Below, in pieces: positions 33,599-46,010 of a stretch of 64,000 nucleotides of DNA. Origin of the DNA: Blumeriella jaapii (taxonomy: Eukaryota; Ascomycota; Leotiomycetes; Helotiales; Drepanopezizaceae). Both the position numbers and the translations under genes were made by a program. A model generated the notes under the pieces. It saw nothing but the letters and a program-made list of their open reading frames with translations, had not been told where the DNA came from and made no database searches. The DNA lies in NCBI GenBank assembly GCA_009599575.1, contig VWND01000033.1, positions 1-64,000 on the forward strand. The letters are read 5' to 3'. The first letter of the stretch is position 1. Each line of letters starts with the position of its first letter.

Positions 33599-34707
33599 AG
33601 ACTTAAATAACGTTATTATTAATTAATAATATTTATAAGCTTTTGCCTATAAAATATTAATAATTTGTAAGCTAAATACGAATTTAATTTTATTTTTAAA
33701 ATCGAAAAATTCTTGCGAAAAAACCGATTTAGTGACCAAAAAAAGTCGGGTACCAGGGTCTGCCAAGATTAGGGTTAGAAGGGGGGGTTATTACAACTTT
33801 TTAATTTATTAATCGTATTTATAAGCTTTTGCGCATAAAAGATTAATAATTAATAAGTTAAATACAAATATAAATTTATTTTTAAAATCGAATAATTTTT
33901 GCGAAAAAACCGACCTGGTGACCAAAGAAAGTCGGTTACCAGGGTCTGCCAAGATTAGGGTTAGAAGGGGGGGTTATTACAACTTTTTAATTTATTAATC
34001 GTATTTATAAGCTTTTGCGTATAAAAGATTAATAATTAATAAGTTGAATACAAATATAATTTTATTTTTAAAATCGAATAATTTTTGCGAAAAAACCGAC
34101 CTGGTGACCAAAGAAAGTCGGTTACCAGGGTCTGCCAAGATTAGGGTTAGAAGGGGGGGTTATTACAACTTTTTAATTTATTAATCGTATTTATAAGCTT
34201 TTGCGTATAAAAGATTAATAATTAATAAGTTGAATACAAATATAAATTTATTTTTAAAATCGAATAATTTTTTTGCGAAAAAAACCGACCTGGTGACCAA
34301 AGAAAGTCGGTTACCAGGGTCTGCCAAGATTAGGGTTAGGGGGGGGGGGTTATTACAACTTTTTAATTTATTAATCGTATTTATAAGCTTTTGCGTACAA
34401 AAGATTATTAATTAGTAAGCTGAATACGAATATAATTTTATTTTTCAAATCGAATAATTTTTTTTGCGAAAAAACCGACCTGGTGACCAAAGAAAGTCGG
34501 TTACCAGGGTCTGCCAAGATTAGGGTTAGAGGGGGGGGTTATTACAAACTTTTTAATTTATTAATCGTATTTATAAGCTTTTGCGTACAAAAGATAATTA
34601 ATTAATAAGCTGAATACGAATATAATTTTATTTTTCAAATCGAATAATTTTTGCGAAAAAACCGACCTGGTGACCAACTTTCTTTGGTCACCAGGGTCTG
34701 CCAAGAC
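33599..34707. repeat. ~185-bp tandem array with TTAGGGTTAG, copy III (about 6 units)
   Basis: Telomere-like TTAGGGTTAG plus a G tract near 33767, 33956, 34139, 34329 and 34519. At 34333-34350 the sequence is TTAGGGTTA followed by about 11 G, long enough for a G-quadruplex. The last unit carries the inverted-loop hairpin at 34666-34695. The 61-66-codon plus frames here are by-products. Confidence 0.9.
34666..34695. repeat. Hairpin with inverted loop relative to copy II
   Basis: Arms CCTGGTGACC (34666-34675) and GGTCACCAGG (34686-34695) are perfect inverted repeats. The loop is AACTTTCTTT, the exact reverse complement of the AAAGAAAGTT loop in copy II (28881-28890). Copy I (16526-16535) has the copy II orientation. 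Confidence 0.85.
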
Positions 34708-34729
34708 TGGTCACCAACGTTGGTGACCA
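34708..34729. repeat. Perfect 22-bp palindrome at the end of unit III
   Basis: Identical to 28913-28934. CCAAAATTCTCTCGC and TTATAATATTA follow; at 34756 the sequence changes to a truncated copia gag. Confidence 0.9.
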
Positions 34730-36379
34730 CCAAAATTCTCTCGCTTATAATATTAGAAATACGTTATTGCTTATTAAAAGTTACTCGATTAGGTTTTTTT
34801 AATTATAAAAACCATTTTAGTAAATTTTGCAATTGTTTAATCGGAAATTAACGCTATTAATAATAAAAAAGCGTACGCTACTTTTTATATTAATTTGCAA
34901 AAAGATTTTTTAATAAATAAAAATATGCGGAAAATTAAAAATTTATATTATAAAAAAAAGCAGAAATCATTTTAGGTTTTCGTTCGTATTTTAAAAAAAA
35001 ATATTGCTTTTGTATATTTTTTCGTAATTAGCTTCGTCAAATCTGATTATAGAAATACTTTTCGCAAAGCGTACAGCGGAAAGATAAATATTACCGAATA
35101 AATAAAAAAATAACAGACCGTTTATAAAGCAGCTGTCGAATATAAAATTTCTAATATAAATGGCCGCTACGCTGCTATCGATTTTTTCGACGCAATCGCC
35201 GTATATATTAATTTATAATAGGCGAACGGCAAAAAGGCTAAGTATTTAAAAAACGAATTTGCCGGTTTTCTTATAAAAAAAAAACTTTAATCGAATTAAG
35301 TTTTATAATTTTTTTTTTTTTTAAAAACAACCGAGGATTCGATAATTCAGGCCGAAAAATCGGAATTTTCGCTATTTTTTTTTTTCGATTCTGAAAACAA
35401 CGATATTTCGAAAAGTCGTAAAAAAAAAAAAAAAAAGGCAAAAAAAAAAAAAAAAAAAAGATATAACTGTTTATACGACACTTCCAAAAGCGTTATTTTT
35501 ATTTTTTAACCGATTATAAAAAGCTTTTATACGTAATAAATAATTGTTGTAAAAAAAAAAAATATTTTCTAACTTTTTAAATAGGCAAAAGATCGCTGAA
35601 ATGCGAAAAGAACTGTTTTTTAATTATAAAAAGGTTTTGAAAATTTTAAATGAAAAAGGTATTTAAATAATCGTAATTAACAAAATCTTTAAAATCTTAA
35701 TAAATAAGCTAAAACAGATTTTAAAATCAACTTTTAAAAACGATTAAAAAAAATTTTTTACCGCAACTTTTTGTTTTTTTTGTTTTAATACGATTAAAAA
35801 GCATTTCGGAATCAACGTTTTAGCTTTTAAACTTGATTAATATTATTTTTTAAATAAAAGTATCTTTTTTAACAATTGCTTTAAAACTTATTTAATAAAC
35901 GACAAAAACTTTTTTATCGAAAAGTTTTATAAAAAGGTTAATAATTTTATTAACAGCGTTTATACAAATATACAAAATTTTTCAATCGTCGAAAAAAAAA
36001 GTCGTTTAATAAAAAAAGCTTTTCGCAAGAAAAATAAAAAGCTTTAGAATATGGTTTTTAACAACGTAGCGTTCGTTTCAGATTTTATTATTAATATTAT
36101 TTCCGCTAGTTTTTTAATTAAAAAAAATTATTAATTCCAAAGGTTAAATAATACTTTTCGTTTTGAAAGCTTTAAAAACTTTATTTTAAAACGTTAATAT
36201 TAAACGATCGCCGATTTTTGTATATTTAAATATATTAAAATCAATTGCTTTTTTTGTTCGTATTTTTTACGTAATAATTTAAACTTTTTAAAACGTAATT
36301 CGCCCGGCCTAATAATTTATATAATTCCGAAACGTCGTACGCGCTATAAGTTTAAAAAAAGCAGCGTATTTACGTACGA

Positions 36380-37080
36380 TCGGAATAACGATGCGCGTTT
36401 ATAGCATTTTCGTTCGGGCTATTTAAATAAAAACGCGCTCGAAAAGCTAATCGAAAATACTCGTAGAATAAAAATTAAAAGCTTAATTAAAGTAAAATGC
36501 GAAAAATATGCTGTTACGCATTCGAAGCAGATGATTTTAAAAATAATATTAAAAAACAAATTTTTTAAGTCTTTTTTTCGTATCGGCTGGAACTTTTACG
36601 ATTATTTCAAAAGTCGTAGAAAAACTTATAACGGCTCGACGTAAATATTTTTAATAAAAAACGAATATAATAAAAAGATTTGAGTTTTCGTTATTAAAAC
36701 GAAAAATATAAAAATCGTTTTAAATCGTTTTCAAACGTTCGACGCATAAATAAAACGCTAATATAATTTTTTTATTTGCAAAATTCGATAAAATAACGAA
36801 TCGTCGGTAATTTTAAAACAAAAAAATATTATTTCGAAATATTAGAAATGGACGAAGCGCGAAAGTATCGATTTGAAATTGATTTTATTTTACGTGTATT
36901 AGCCAAATAGCTCGATCGAACGAGCAAAAAGAAAAGTAATTAAACGTTCGATAAAAATGAAAATTAAAACGGGTCTTCTAACCACTTTTTGGTCCGAAAC
37001 GATAAAAGCAGCAGCGCATTTATATAATATATCGCCGCTTACGAAAAAACAATTTAAATTTTTAAATAAAATTTTATACA
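36380..37080 (+). pseudogene. Integrase region of copia C1
   Basis: Starts with a pre-integrase-like HFRSGYLNKNALEKL (compare W-H-x-R-x-G-H-x-x). At 36878-37080 the frame holds QPNSSIERAKRKVIKRSIKM and WSETIKAAAHLYNISP, matching copia integrase (Q-x-N-G-x-x-E-R ... W-x-E-A-x-x-x-A-x-Y-L-x-N-x-x-P). The same segment in C2 is at 63221-63433. Several stops. Confidence 0.75.
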
Positions 37081-38749
37081 GCTAATTTAGGCAATATTTC
37101 CGGTATTACGACCTTGCTATTATAAAAGCGCGTACGGCCGATTTTAAATTAAACTGAAGCAAAGTTTATACGTACGAAGTTCGTGCGTATTTAATAATAA
37201 AAAATCGGAAAGTTATAAAATACAAAAAAAAAATTTAAAATTCTTTCGAAAAAACATATCGGATATTTAATTAAATATAACGCTTTTAATATTTACAAAA
37301 TCTAAATACTCTAGCTAATACGTATAATTACGAGCCGAAACGTAATATTTAACGAATTTAAATTTTATTTTTCGAAGGCTAAAAGTCTAAGTCTTATAAT
37401 TAAACTAAAGCTTTAAAAAACCGTAGAATTTATCGAAAACGCGGAGAACGAAAAAGCTTAAAACGCTAAGTATCAGATATTAGCGGGCGGTTTTAATGGC
37501 GGCGCAGATTAGCAAAATTCGATATGCTAAAAAAAAAAAAATACAAAAAAAAAGCTATTATTATAAAACGAGCAATTTCCAGATTTTACAAAAAAAAATG
37601 AAAGTCTTTTTCTACCGGAGCCGCTATCAGAACCAGAACCGATTTCAAGCCTTTTTGCTAAACCTTCAAGATTTATAATAAAAAAAAAAAACATTTTAAT
37701 ACTAATAAATTTAAATATTTCAAAAAAATTTAAATCTTCGGAAATAAAAGACTTAATAGAAATCGAAGCGATCGAGCCTTTTTTTACGATCGATTCAAAC
37801 GTCCAAAGCTCGAAAATAATAGTTTTTTATAAAAGCTTTTTCGATAAAACTATTACCGACCAGTTTTAATTTTTAAAACTAATTATTAATCGGAAGTATG
37901 CAAAGCATATTCGAAATATTTTAACCGACGCGATAAAAACGTTAAAAAATTATAAAAATCTAAAAAAAAGTAATAAATTAGCAAAGCTTATTATTACAAA
38001 ATAAAATAAAACAGAGCAAAATTTTAAAAAGTCTTTCGGCGCGGATATAAAAATGGCTTTATACGAAAAAGCGCGCAATTTAACTTTTTAAATTATAATT
38101 AAAAGCTATCGCTCGGCAAATTAAGCGCTAGATCGATTTAAAATAAAACAGTTATTTAAACGCTTGCTTTTGAAAACTTTTCTAAAACTGATTATTAAAA
38201 AAAAAATATTATTTAAAAAAAATAAAAAAAACAAATCGAAGTTTCCGATAAACGATAAAAAGCAATTGATTTTAAAAACTGCTAAACGAAATCGTACAAA
38301 TTTCATTTTATACTGGCCGAATAAACCGAAAATATACGCTACGATATACGAAATCTTTTAATTAATAGTTTTATTTATTAAATAATAAATCGACGAATTC
38401 GTTTATACGTTTTAAATAAACGAGCCGATTTAAATAAATGGAAAAAATCTTTAGGCTATCCACGCAGTAATAACGGTTTCGATAAAAAAAAAATCGGTAA
38501 AAAACATTTAATTTTCCGATCAAAAATAATATCGAAATAATTTACCGAAGGCTTTAAAAAACTAAAACGAATTAAAAAACTATTAAATAAAAAAGCAATT
38601 CAGAAAAAAAGCAAAAACCGAAATCAAAAATTTAAAAATTAAAAAATGTTGAAAAATTGTTTAAAAAAATAAAACCATAAAACTTATTCTATTTAAATAG
38701 GTTTTTATATATAAAACAAACAGCTTAAGCGAATTGCAACGATGCAAAT

Positions 38750-39520
38750 CGAAACTAATCGTAAAAAGAAATTTTTAAAACGAAGCTTTAATTTTTTTTA
38801 TATACGCAGTTATATTCGCAGCCCGTTTTTTCCGAACGGTTATAACGCTAGCGATTTATTTCGATTTGAAAATCAAACAATTCGATATAATTAATATATT
38901 TGTTAATACAAAACGAAATTCTAAAAGCGAGCTAATTACGTGCTATTTGCCTAATGGATTTAAATAATCAAATATAATAATACAGCTAAACCGAGCTTTA
39001 TATAAGTTAAAAAACTTTCTAGCTTTATAATACGGCGAATTCGCTAACATTTTAAAAAAGCTAAAACTCGAATTAATAGGCGAAAAGCCTTGTATATTCG
39101 CCAACGAAATACGAAGCGTATACGTAGCGTTTTACGTCGACGATATTTAAGTTTTATACCACGCTTTTTATTCGTTAAAAGCCGACGAAATTATTTTCGG
39201 TTTAAAAAAGGCCTACGAGCTTACAAATATAAAAGATTTAGACTATTTTTTCGGAATTCGTATTTTACGAAATAAATAAAAAAAAAAAATCTTTTTGCTT
39301 TACGATTCGTATATCGAAAAGATCGCTACGAAGTTTGGTATATGCAAAAAGCGCTTTTTAAATACGCTTTTTTCAATTTGCGAATTTGTTAAAAACTCAG
39401 GCGTAGCCACGCTTTCGCAAATTAAAAAATATTAAAAAAAAAATCGGTTTAATTTTGTATACGGCTATTATGCTTCGATCCGACGTGGCTTTCGCAGTTT
39501 TTTAGCTTTTTTACTTTTTT
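38750..39520 (+). pseudogene. Reverse transcriptase of copia C1 with YVDD
   Basis: One reading frame, interrupted by stops, gives KQFDIINIFVNTKRNSKSEL, CYLPNGFK, ALYKLKNF and then YVDD at 39133-39144. LTNIKDLDYFFGIRILRNK, YIEKIATKFGI and LILYTAIMLRSDVAFAV follow. All are hallmark Ty1/copia reverse transcriptase and connection motifs, with the catalytic YVDD intact. The open frame 39090-39275 in another phase is a shadow. Confidence 0.8.
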
Positions 39521-40150
39521 ATTAATTTAAGTTTTTAATATTTCGAAGCAGCTAATTAAACGCTTCGATATTTTTATAAAACGAGATTTTTAAAAATCGT
39601 TTATAATCGGAAAAAGCGAAAAAACTAATTAATAGTTTTTTTTACCGACGCTTTTTTCGCCGACGACCTAAAAACTCGGAAATCTTTTTAAAATTATATT
39701 TTTTTTTTTTTCGGAAATGCTATTTTATAAAAAACTGTACGACAAAACATAATTATTATTTTTTTTATTAAAACGGAATTACTTGCTTATATAGCGATCG
39801 TAAAAAAAATAATAGCATTTTAACGTTTTTTCAAAAAGCTTCGATTCGATATTATTTTTAAATAAAACGTATATTGCGATAATTAACAAACGATTAAATT
39901 AATCGTAAAAAATAAAAAAAGAATTTCTACGAAGCTTCGCTACGTCGATATAAATAATATATAAATTCGCTAAAAATATTAAAATAAAAAATTTAAAATC
40001 ATATATTTTTTAATAAATAAAATGCACGCAAACGGTTTTATTAAAAATCTGATCCGACAAAAGCACGAAAGTTTCGTTAAACTTTTTAATCTACGAGATT
40101 TTCGAAGCTTTATCGAAAAGCTCGATTAATCGAATTAAAAAACTTATATT
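39521..40150 (+). pseudogene. RNase H region of copia C1
   Basis: Poorly preserved. The end is suggested by HANGFIKNLIRQKHESFVKL and NLRDFRSFIEKLD, resembling the A-x-G-x-T-K-x-L end of copia polyproteins. The active-site acidic residues cannot be placed with confidence. Confidence 0.45.
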
Positions 40151-41728
40151 TTGCAGACGTATATTTATTTAAACAGATTTTTATTAAAACTTAAAATATA
40201 ATAAAAATTATTTTTTAAATAAAAAAAATTCGAACTTTTCGCAAATTTAAAAACCCAAAACTAAATCGCTTAGCTTTGCAAAAAATCAAAAATATAATCC
40301 GCTAAAATAATAATCCGCGTCCGACGCTTCGCGATAATTAAGCTTAAAATAAATTTTTCGATAGGTTTTTTAAAAACAGCTGCCGCCGGCTGTGCAGCCG
40401 AAACATTTTTTTTTTTTTTTGCGAAGCTTTATTAAACTAAAAATCAAAAACGTTTAGCAAAAGAATCGCCGCGAAATTCCTTTTTAAATTTTTAAAAACG
40501 AAAGCATTTTTTGATAAATCGTGGCCAAGTTTTATTCCGCTAGTACGTAAAATAAAAATAAAAGTTTTTATTCGAAAAACAAAAGTTTAAAAAACTTTAC
40601 GAGCCGCGGCAAGCTTCGCGTTAATAATACGTTTTGTATTTATTAGTTTTACTTTTGAGTTACGATCGATTTAAAAACTTACTTTTTTATATTTTTAAAA
40701 CCGTTTTAACCGTGGAATAAAAAATAACCGTTATATTTTAAAAATCGATTAGCAAAAACAACAGAGTTTTTCGATAAAACTAATCGTTTTAATAATTTTA
40801 TTAATCCGAATTTTAAAAACGAAAAACCACGCAGCCAAAACGTTCGCGTCGGCCGGAATATACGACGTATTAATTACGTAGCACCGATAGCAACGAATTT
40901 TAGCTAAGTTCGATAAGCAATCGTAATTTAGATTTTCAGTTGCTTCGCGAGCAATACAAATTATATAAGAAATAAAATTGAAAAGCTCAGAAATAACAGG
41001 TTTTTTTGGCTTTAATACGAGCGCGTTTTAAAAAACGATTATTATTATTATTTTTATTTTTATTTTCTCCGTTTTAATAATTTTCGGCCGCTTTTTTTTT
41101 TTAAAAGCGCTAATGTTTTACTTTTTTTTTTTCTGAAATGCTATCAGAACCGAAACTACCGCTAATAGTTTTTCCATCGCTAGCAGCGTTTCCGCCATTT
41201 TTTCCAAGCGTTATATCGGCATTTTCGAAGCCAGGCAAATATAAATCTTCGAAAAAACCGTTTTTAAAAAAAAAAACGAAATATCGAAAAGGTCGCTTTT
41301 TTCGAAAAAATCAAAAAAAAACGAATTGGCCGAAAAGGCCGATTAATTGCGCAAAATAAACTTCGCAAAACTTCGATTACGCAAACGCCGAAAACTGAAA
41401 GTTCGAAAAGCTAAGCTAATTGATCGTATAAAATTACGCGGACGATTTTTTTTGGATATAAAAAAGGCTATATCGATATTTCTGATTAAAATAATAAAGC
41501 CTGAATTTATTAAAAAACTGGTGGAAAAATAAAAAAATTAAGGTTTTTAAAAGCGACGAAACGCTTATTTAAGCTGAATTAGTTTTATTTACGCTTCGCA
41601 ACGACAAAAAATATAAATAAGCTATATAAATATTGCAATATTGCGTTACGGCCGTATTCGAACGACAAAAAAACTTTTCCGCGTTTTAAAAGTAGCTGAT
41701 TATCGGATTAGCAATTAGCTAAAAGATA
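40151..41728. other. 1.6 kb between RNase H and the 3' LTR of C1, unrecognised
   Basis: Decayed, with CpG retained, and it lies inside the element. Small plus frames at 41138-41359 and 41347-41532 are Lys/Arg-rich, without recognisable motifs. Copia elements usually end soon after RNase H, so this could be an extra frame or an older insertion. No function can be assigned. Confidence 0.4.
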
Positions 41729-42030
41729 TATTACGTTATATTTACATTTTTTTATTTTTTTTTATTTTTTTTGTTTCAGATTTATTTTTTTTATACGCTT
41801 TTAATAGTTAAATATTTCTGAAGCTCGGAAAGGCTCGTAGTCACGTAATAACGAGCTTTTTCGGAAATTAGTTTTTCCGAGCGACTAATTAAGCGAGCCC
41901 GAACTTTCCGTTTTTTGCGGAAAGCTCGCCAGTCAGATTTAGAATAATACAAGTAACATTTTACTGCATACAATTTATCGGTTCCAGCTTCCGGTGAGGG
42001 TTCCTACCGACTATTCAGCTATGCACGACA
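41729..42030 (+). repeat. 3' LTR of copia C1
   Basis: 302 bp. It starts TATTACGTTATATTTACATT (mutated TGTTGCGCTATATTTACATT) and ends ATGCACGACA. Contains the inverted motif CGAGCCTTTCC/GGAAAGCTCG around CACGTGA-like sequence. Same family as 23260-23561 and 53734-54035. Confidence 0.9.
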
Positions 42031-43950
42031 GAAATCAAACGAATAAAAGCGTTTTCGTTTGGAAAGGCCGTTTGCCGCTATATTAATTATCTTTTTAATA
42101 TATTTAATTTCGAAATTTATAAATCGCATTTAGGCTATTTAATTAATAACGAATGCTTTTAGCAGATTATTAGCTTTTATTTAATTAATCGATAAAAACT
42201 TTTACGTTTGTTTTTAAAATAAAATATACGCCGTACAATTCGCTTTTTATTTTTTTTATTGCTTTAAAAGCGCTTCGACATTTTCGTTTAATAATATCGT
42301 AGCGTGCTTTTGCGAAAGATTATAAGCCGTTTTCGAATCGTAAAAAATGCCGTTTTTTGTTTTTATCGATTTATTATAATATAATTTTCTAACCGAAAAT
42401 ATTAACGTCGATAATCAAAATGATTTTTTTTGCGTTTGGGTTATAATCGATTCGCATAAATGATAAAGCCGATAAAAAGTCGTTTTTAAAAACTTTTATA
42501 ATTTTATTTTGTTTTTTTTTTCTAAACGAAATCGATTTTTTTTTTTTATCGTAGCGTAAATAGATGCAGCTTTTTAAAAAAAAAATTTGATTTAATTGCG
42601 ATAATAAATTATAACGCTAATAAAAGCTTTGGCTTCGGTAATGTTTTTATATTTTTTTTATTCGCAAATTTTTTTAATTTTTTTTCGTTGAAAATGGCGG
42701 CTAGCGCTGTTAATTATATAACCGACGATATTTATTTCGGATATGCAAAATTTTAATCGAAAGCTAATAATAGTTTTGGCTTTTTCGAAACAAATTATAA
42801 TTTTATCGATATTTTAAATATATTTTATTATATAACGTCGAATTTTAAAAAAAAATTCTTTATTATTATAATATAATTTAAGGCTTTTTATTCCGACGTC
42901 GTTAACGTAAAGCAAAGCAATATCGGAAATACAAATTATAAGAATTTTATATACGATTTTCACGAATTAAACGATTAAATTAATAGCTTTTATAAATACT
43001 TTCGTTATACGTAATAACCGATTAAAGTTTAAATTGCCGTTATATTTCGAAATCGTAAATTAAATACTAAATAATCGTAGCCGAAAAACAAATCGAAAAA
43101 GAAAACGATCGTTAATTTTACGAATTTATTTAAAAATTAATCGACGTTAAATGGCATATTAACGTTTCGTATCGTTATTCTGTTTATTTCGACGATTGTA
43201 ATAATAAATTTGTAAATGCTTTTTTTTTTTTCGCAACGATAAACTATTTATTTTTATATAGGCCGTGGCAAAATTCGAAAATTTTTTGCTTAATTCGTTT
43301 TTTTAGTATTTCGACTATTTTATCCTAAAAGATTTTAAAAACTGAAAAAGTTTTTTTTTGCCAGGCTTTATAAAACACGGTTTTAATATCGATATAAAAC
43401 GTAACGTTAAAACTGAATTAATTTATTTCGGTAAAATCGAAAACTATAGCCTTTTTTCGATTGCGTAAAACTTCGTATAAAACTTTTTTTTTTTTGGCAA
43501 AAATTAAGTTTCGATTGCTAAATTATTAAATCGTTTTTTTATAAATCGGCTGCCAAATAATAAGCTGGAAAATCGGCCGGTGATAAACCTTTCGAATTCG
43601 CTAATAACTAATTAAAATGATTTTGTTACTTTATTTTTTTTAAATTAATCGTTTATTTTTTCGGAAATATTCTCACCGAATTCGCTAAAATTTACGGATC
43701 GTATTTTATTAGCTTTGCGTTTGTAAAAAATACTGATATTAATACAAAAAAGTAAAATATATAAATCGGATTTGTTTAATACGAAAACGAAATTTTCGGA
43801 ATTTTTATTTCCGAATTAATAGCTAAAAATATTAATATTAACTAATTTTATTCGCGATGCTATTTCGATTAATAACGTAAATATTTTTAATTAAGTATTT
43901 TTCAGGTTTTGTTATAGCTTAGCGTTTGTTTTAAAGCCAAAGCCGGCTAT
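42031..43950 (-). pseudogene. Reverse transcriptase and RNase H of gypsy-2 D'
   Basis: Near the left end, minus strand, a frame gives KCRSAFKAIKKIKSELYGVY and later NFEIKYIKKIINIAANGLSK, matching the E-C-R-x-x-L-K-A-L-K-x-x-R-x-W-L-Y-G ... F-x-V-x-x-x-P-G-x-x-N-x-A-D-G-L-S-R end of RNase H in a common fungal gypsy group. Reverse transcriptase sequence lies to the right, without a preserved YxDD that I can read. Confidence 0.7.
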
Positions 43951-46010
43951 TTGTTTTCCGATAAAACGTCGATTAAAAAGATTTTGTCGCCGGCGATTAT
44001 AATTTGACTTTGGAAAAACCGGTTTTAGTTTTAAAAAAAAGCTTTTATCTGGCCGTTTTCGGTATATTTAAAACTAACGAAACTTTCCAAAATTCAAAGC
44101 ATTTTAAAAATAATAAAATAAAAGCATTTTTTTATTATTAAAAAGTTTTTATAAATAATAATATTTTCAACGTTTATTTTTGTATTTCGTATAATTTTAT
44201 TAAATTTAATAATATTTTTATTAACGGTCGTGTAAATTATTCGTTTGTCGGTAATAATCGAAATACTATTAGCTTCGGCCGTTTTTAGTTTATACAATTG
44301 ATTTCGGCTTTATTATCGAATAAAACGAGGGCGGTCGTATTTTTCTCGAATATTATTTTTATTTTTAATGCTTTTATAGCCGTGTAAAAGCAATTTCGTC
44401 GTTTTGACTTTTGGGTTTTTATAACGAAAGCTAAAAAGCTGATTTTTTCCGAGAATATTTTTTTATCGGCTAAATTAATTGCGATATTATAAATTTCTTT
44501 TTGGTTTTTTTTTAATTTAAAATCGTTTTCTTCGAATAATCTTAACTTTTTCGTTTTTTTTTAATATAAGAATTTATTTCTTAATAATTTTATCAAATCT
44601 TTTTTTTATGCTAAATAAATCGCTGAATTTTAATTTAATCTTTTGTTTTATAATTTTTTTAATAATTTCGTCGACGGCTTCGGAATTAATATATTTATCG
44701 ATTTATTTTTCGTTTCGCATTAATAATAAGCGCTTAAAAACTGGTACTTTCTAAATAATTTAAACCGGAATATCGATATCGATATCTTTTATATCGTCGT
44801 TAATTTTCTCTATTATAAGCGTTTTTTTAATATTTTCATCGGTTTTTTTTTCGAATTTTAAAATCTTTTTTTTTTTCGATTTTAACGTTTTTTTTTATTT
44901 CAGTTGGTTTGGCGAATAAAACAAAAACACTTTGCTTTTTTGTAATTCGCTGGCTTAATTATACAGCTATAATATTTGCAAATGCGATAATTGCATTAGC
45001 AATATATATATTTGTTTTTTATTTATATATTTAAACTTTATTTACATTTGAAATAAAAGTTTTTTTTTTAATTAATACGCTTTCGGGAATGTTTTTTTTT
45101 TATTAATAAAAATCGTTTTTATATTTTTTCTGTTTTTTAAGCAATCGTTCTATTTCGTATTTTTTATTTTTAAGCGAATAGTATTTAACCAGTTTTGATT
45201 TTCAGCTTTATTAAAAGAGCCTATTTCTGCTTCCGTCGGTCCGAGGCAAATCGCTTCGTATTTATTAATATAACAAATATTATTGTTTATACAAAAATTA
45301 AATGCTTTGCATTCTGAGCGAATATAAGATTTTTCGCAATAAATTTTTTTATTATTATAAAATCCATATTTAAAATTACGGGATTTGTTTTAATAATTAC
45401 TTTTACTATTTTAATAGCCGCGATTTTAATTCCCGCGTTGGTTTTTTTTTTTTTTTTAATAATCGTTATTATAATTAATATTTCGCTAATTCTGATCGCT
45501 AGCACGGGAAAATTGCTATTAGACAGCTATTACTTTTACGGTAGCTTAACGAAGCTGATCGCTTCGCGTATTTTAAAAAGAATAATTATTGTAAAAGCTA
45601 TTTTGATCGTTTTTTTATTATTCGAATTAACGTAAAAAAGTTTCTTCTGCTATTATATAAAACTTTCGATTTTGTTTTTTAAAGTTTTTAAATTTTAATA
45701 TCGGTAAATTTTAATACGAAAGTTTCGATATTTTTATTAAGTTTTTCCAAATCAATAAATTTTGCAAAACGATTAAATAATATAATAATCGGTTATTTTT
45801 TAGCGATTTCGGTAATTTTTAATAGCTGGGCATATTTTTGTACTAAAGCTTTTACGTTTTTTTTTTTATAAATAGGAAAAGGAGATTTCTTTTGATTTAT
45901 AGCTTTAATAATACGCTCGTTTTGGTTTTGTTTAAAAACGAACTTTACAAATTTGAAATATTAATCGAAGGTTTCAAAGTTTTGTTTATTAATTTTAAAA
46001 TACTGTAAAA
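43951..46010 (-). pseudogene. Protease/linker and gag-end region of gypsy-2 D'
   Basis: Broken frames. 44094-44297 reads ANSISIITDKRIIYTTVNKN, a beta-rich segment that would sit between protease and reverse transcriptase. 45600-45990 contains QNQNERIIKAINQKKSPFPI, charged and gag-like. I could not place a D-(S/T)-G or a zinc knuckle. Confidence 0.45.

Larger units (their letters stand above)
34756..42030 (+). mobile_element. Ty1/copia LTR retrotransposon C1, 5' truncated and dead
   Basis: Matches element C2 from GAAGTACGTTATT in gag (C2 position 54699) onward, so LTR, leader and gag start are missing. Broken frames follow the copia order gag, integrase, reverse transcriptase, RNase H. The 3' LTR is 41729-42030, followed directly by gypsy-2 sequence. 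Stops are dense and CpG-rich, CA/TG-poor composition points to RIP. No intact frame. Confidence 0.85.

Noticed and set aside
13786..34707. CRISPR array
   Set aside because: Repeats are 185-206 bp and contiguous, with no short repeat/unique spacer pattern. The organism is eukaryotic by its elements.
39090..39275. Arg-rich plus frame of 61 codons
   Set aside because: Out of phase with the copia reverse transcriptase frame that contains YVDD at 39133.
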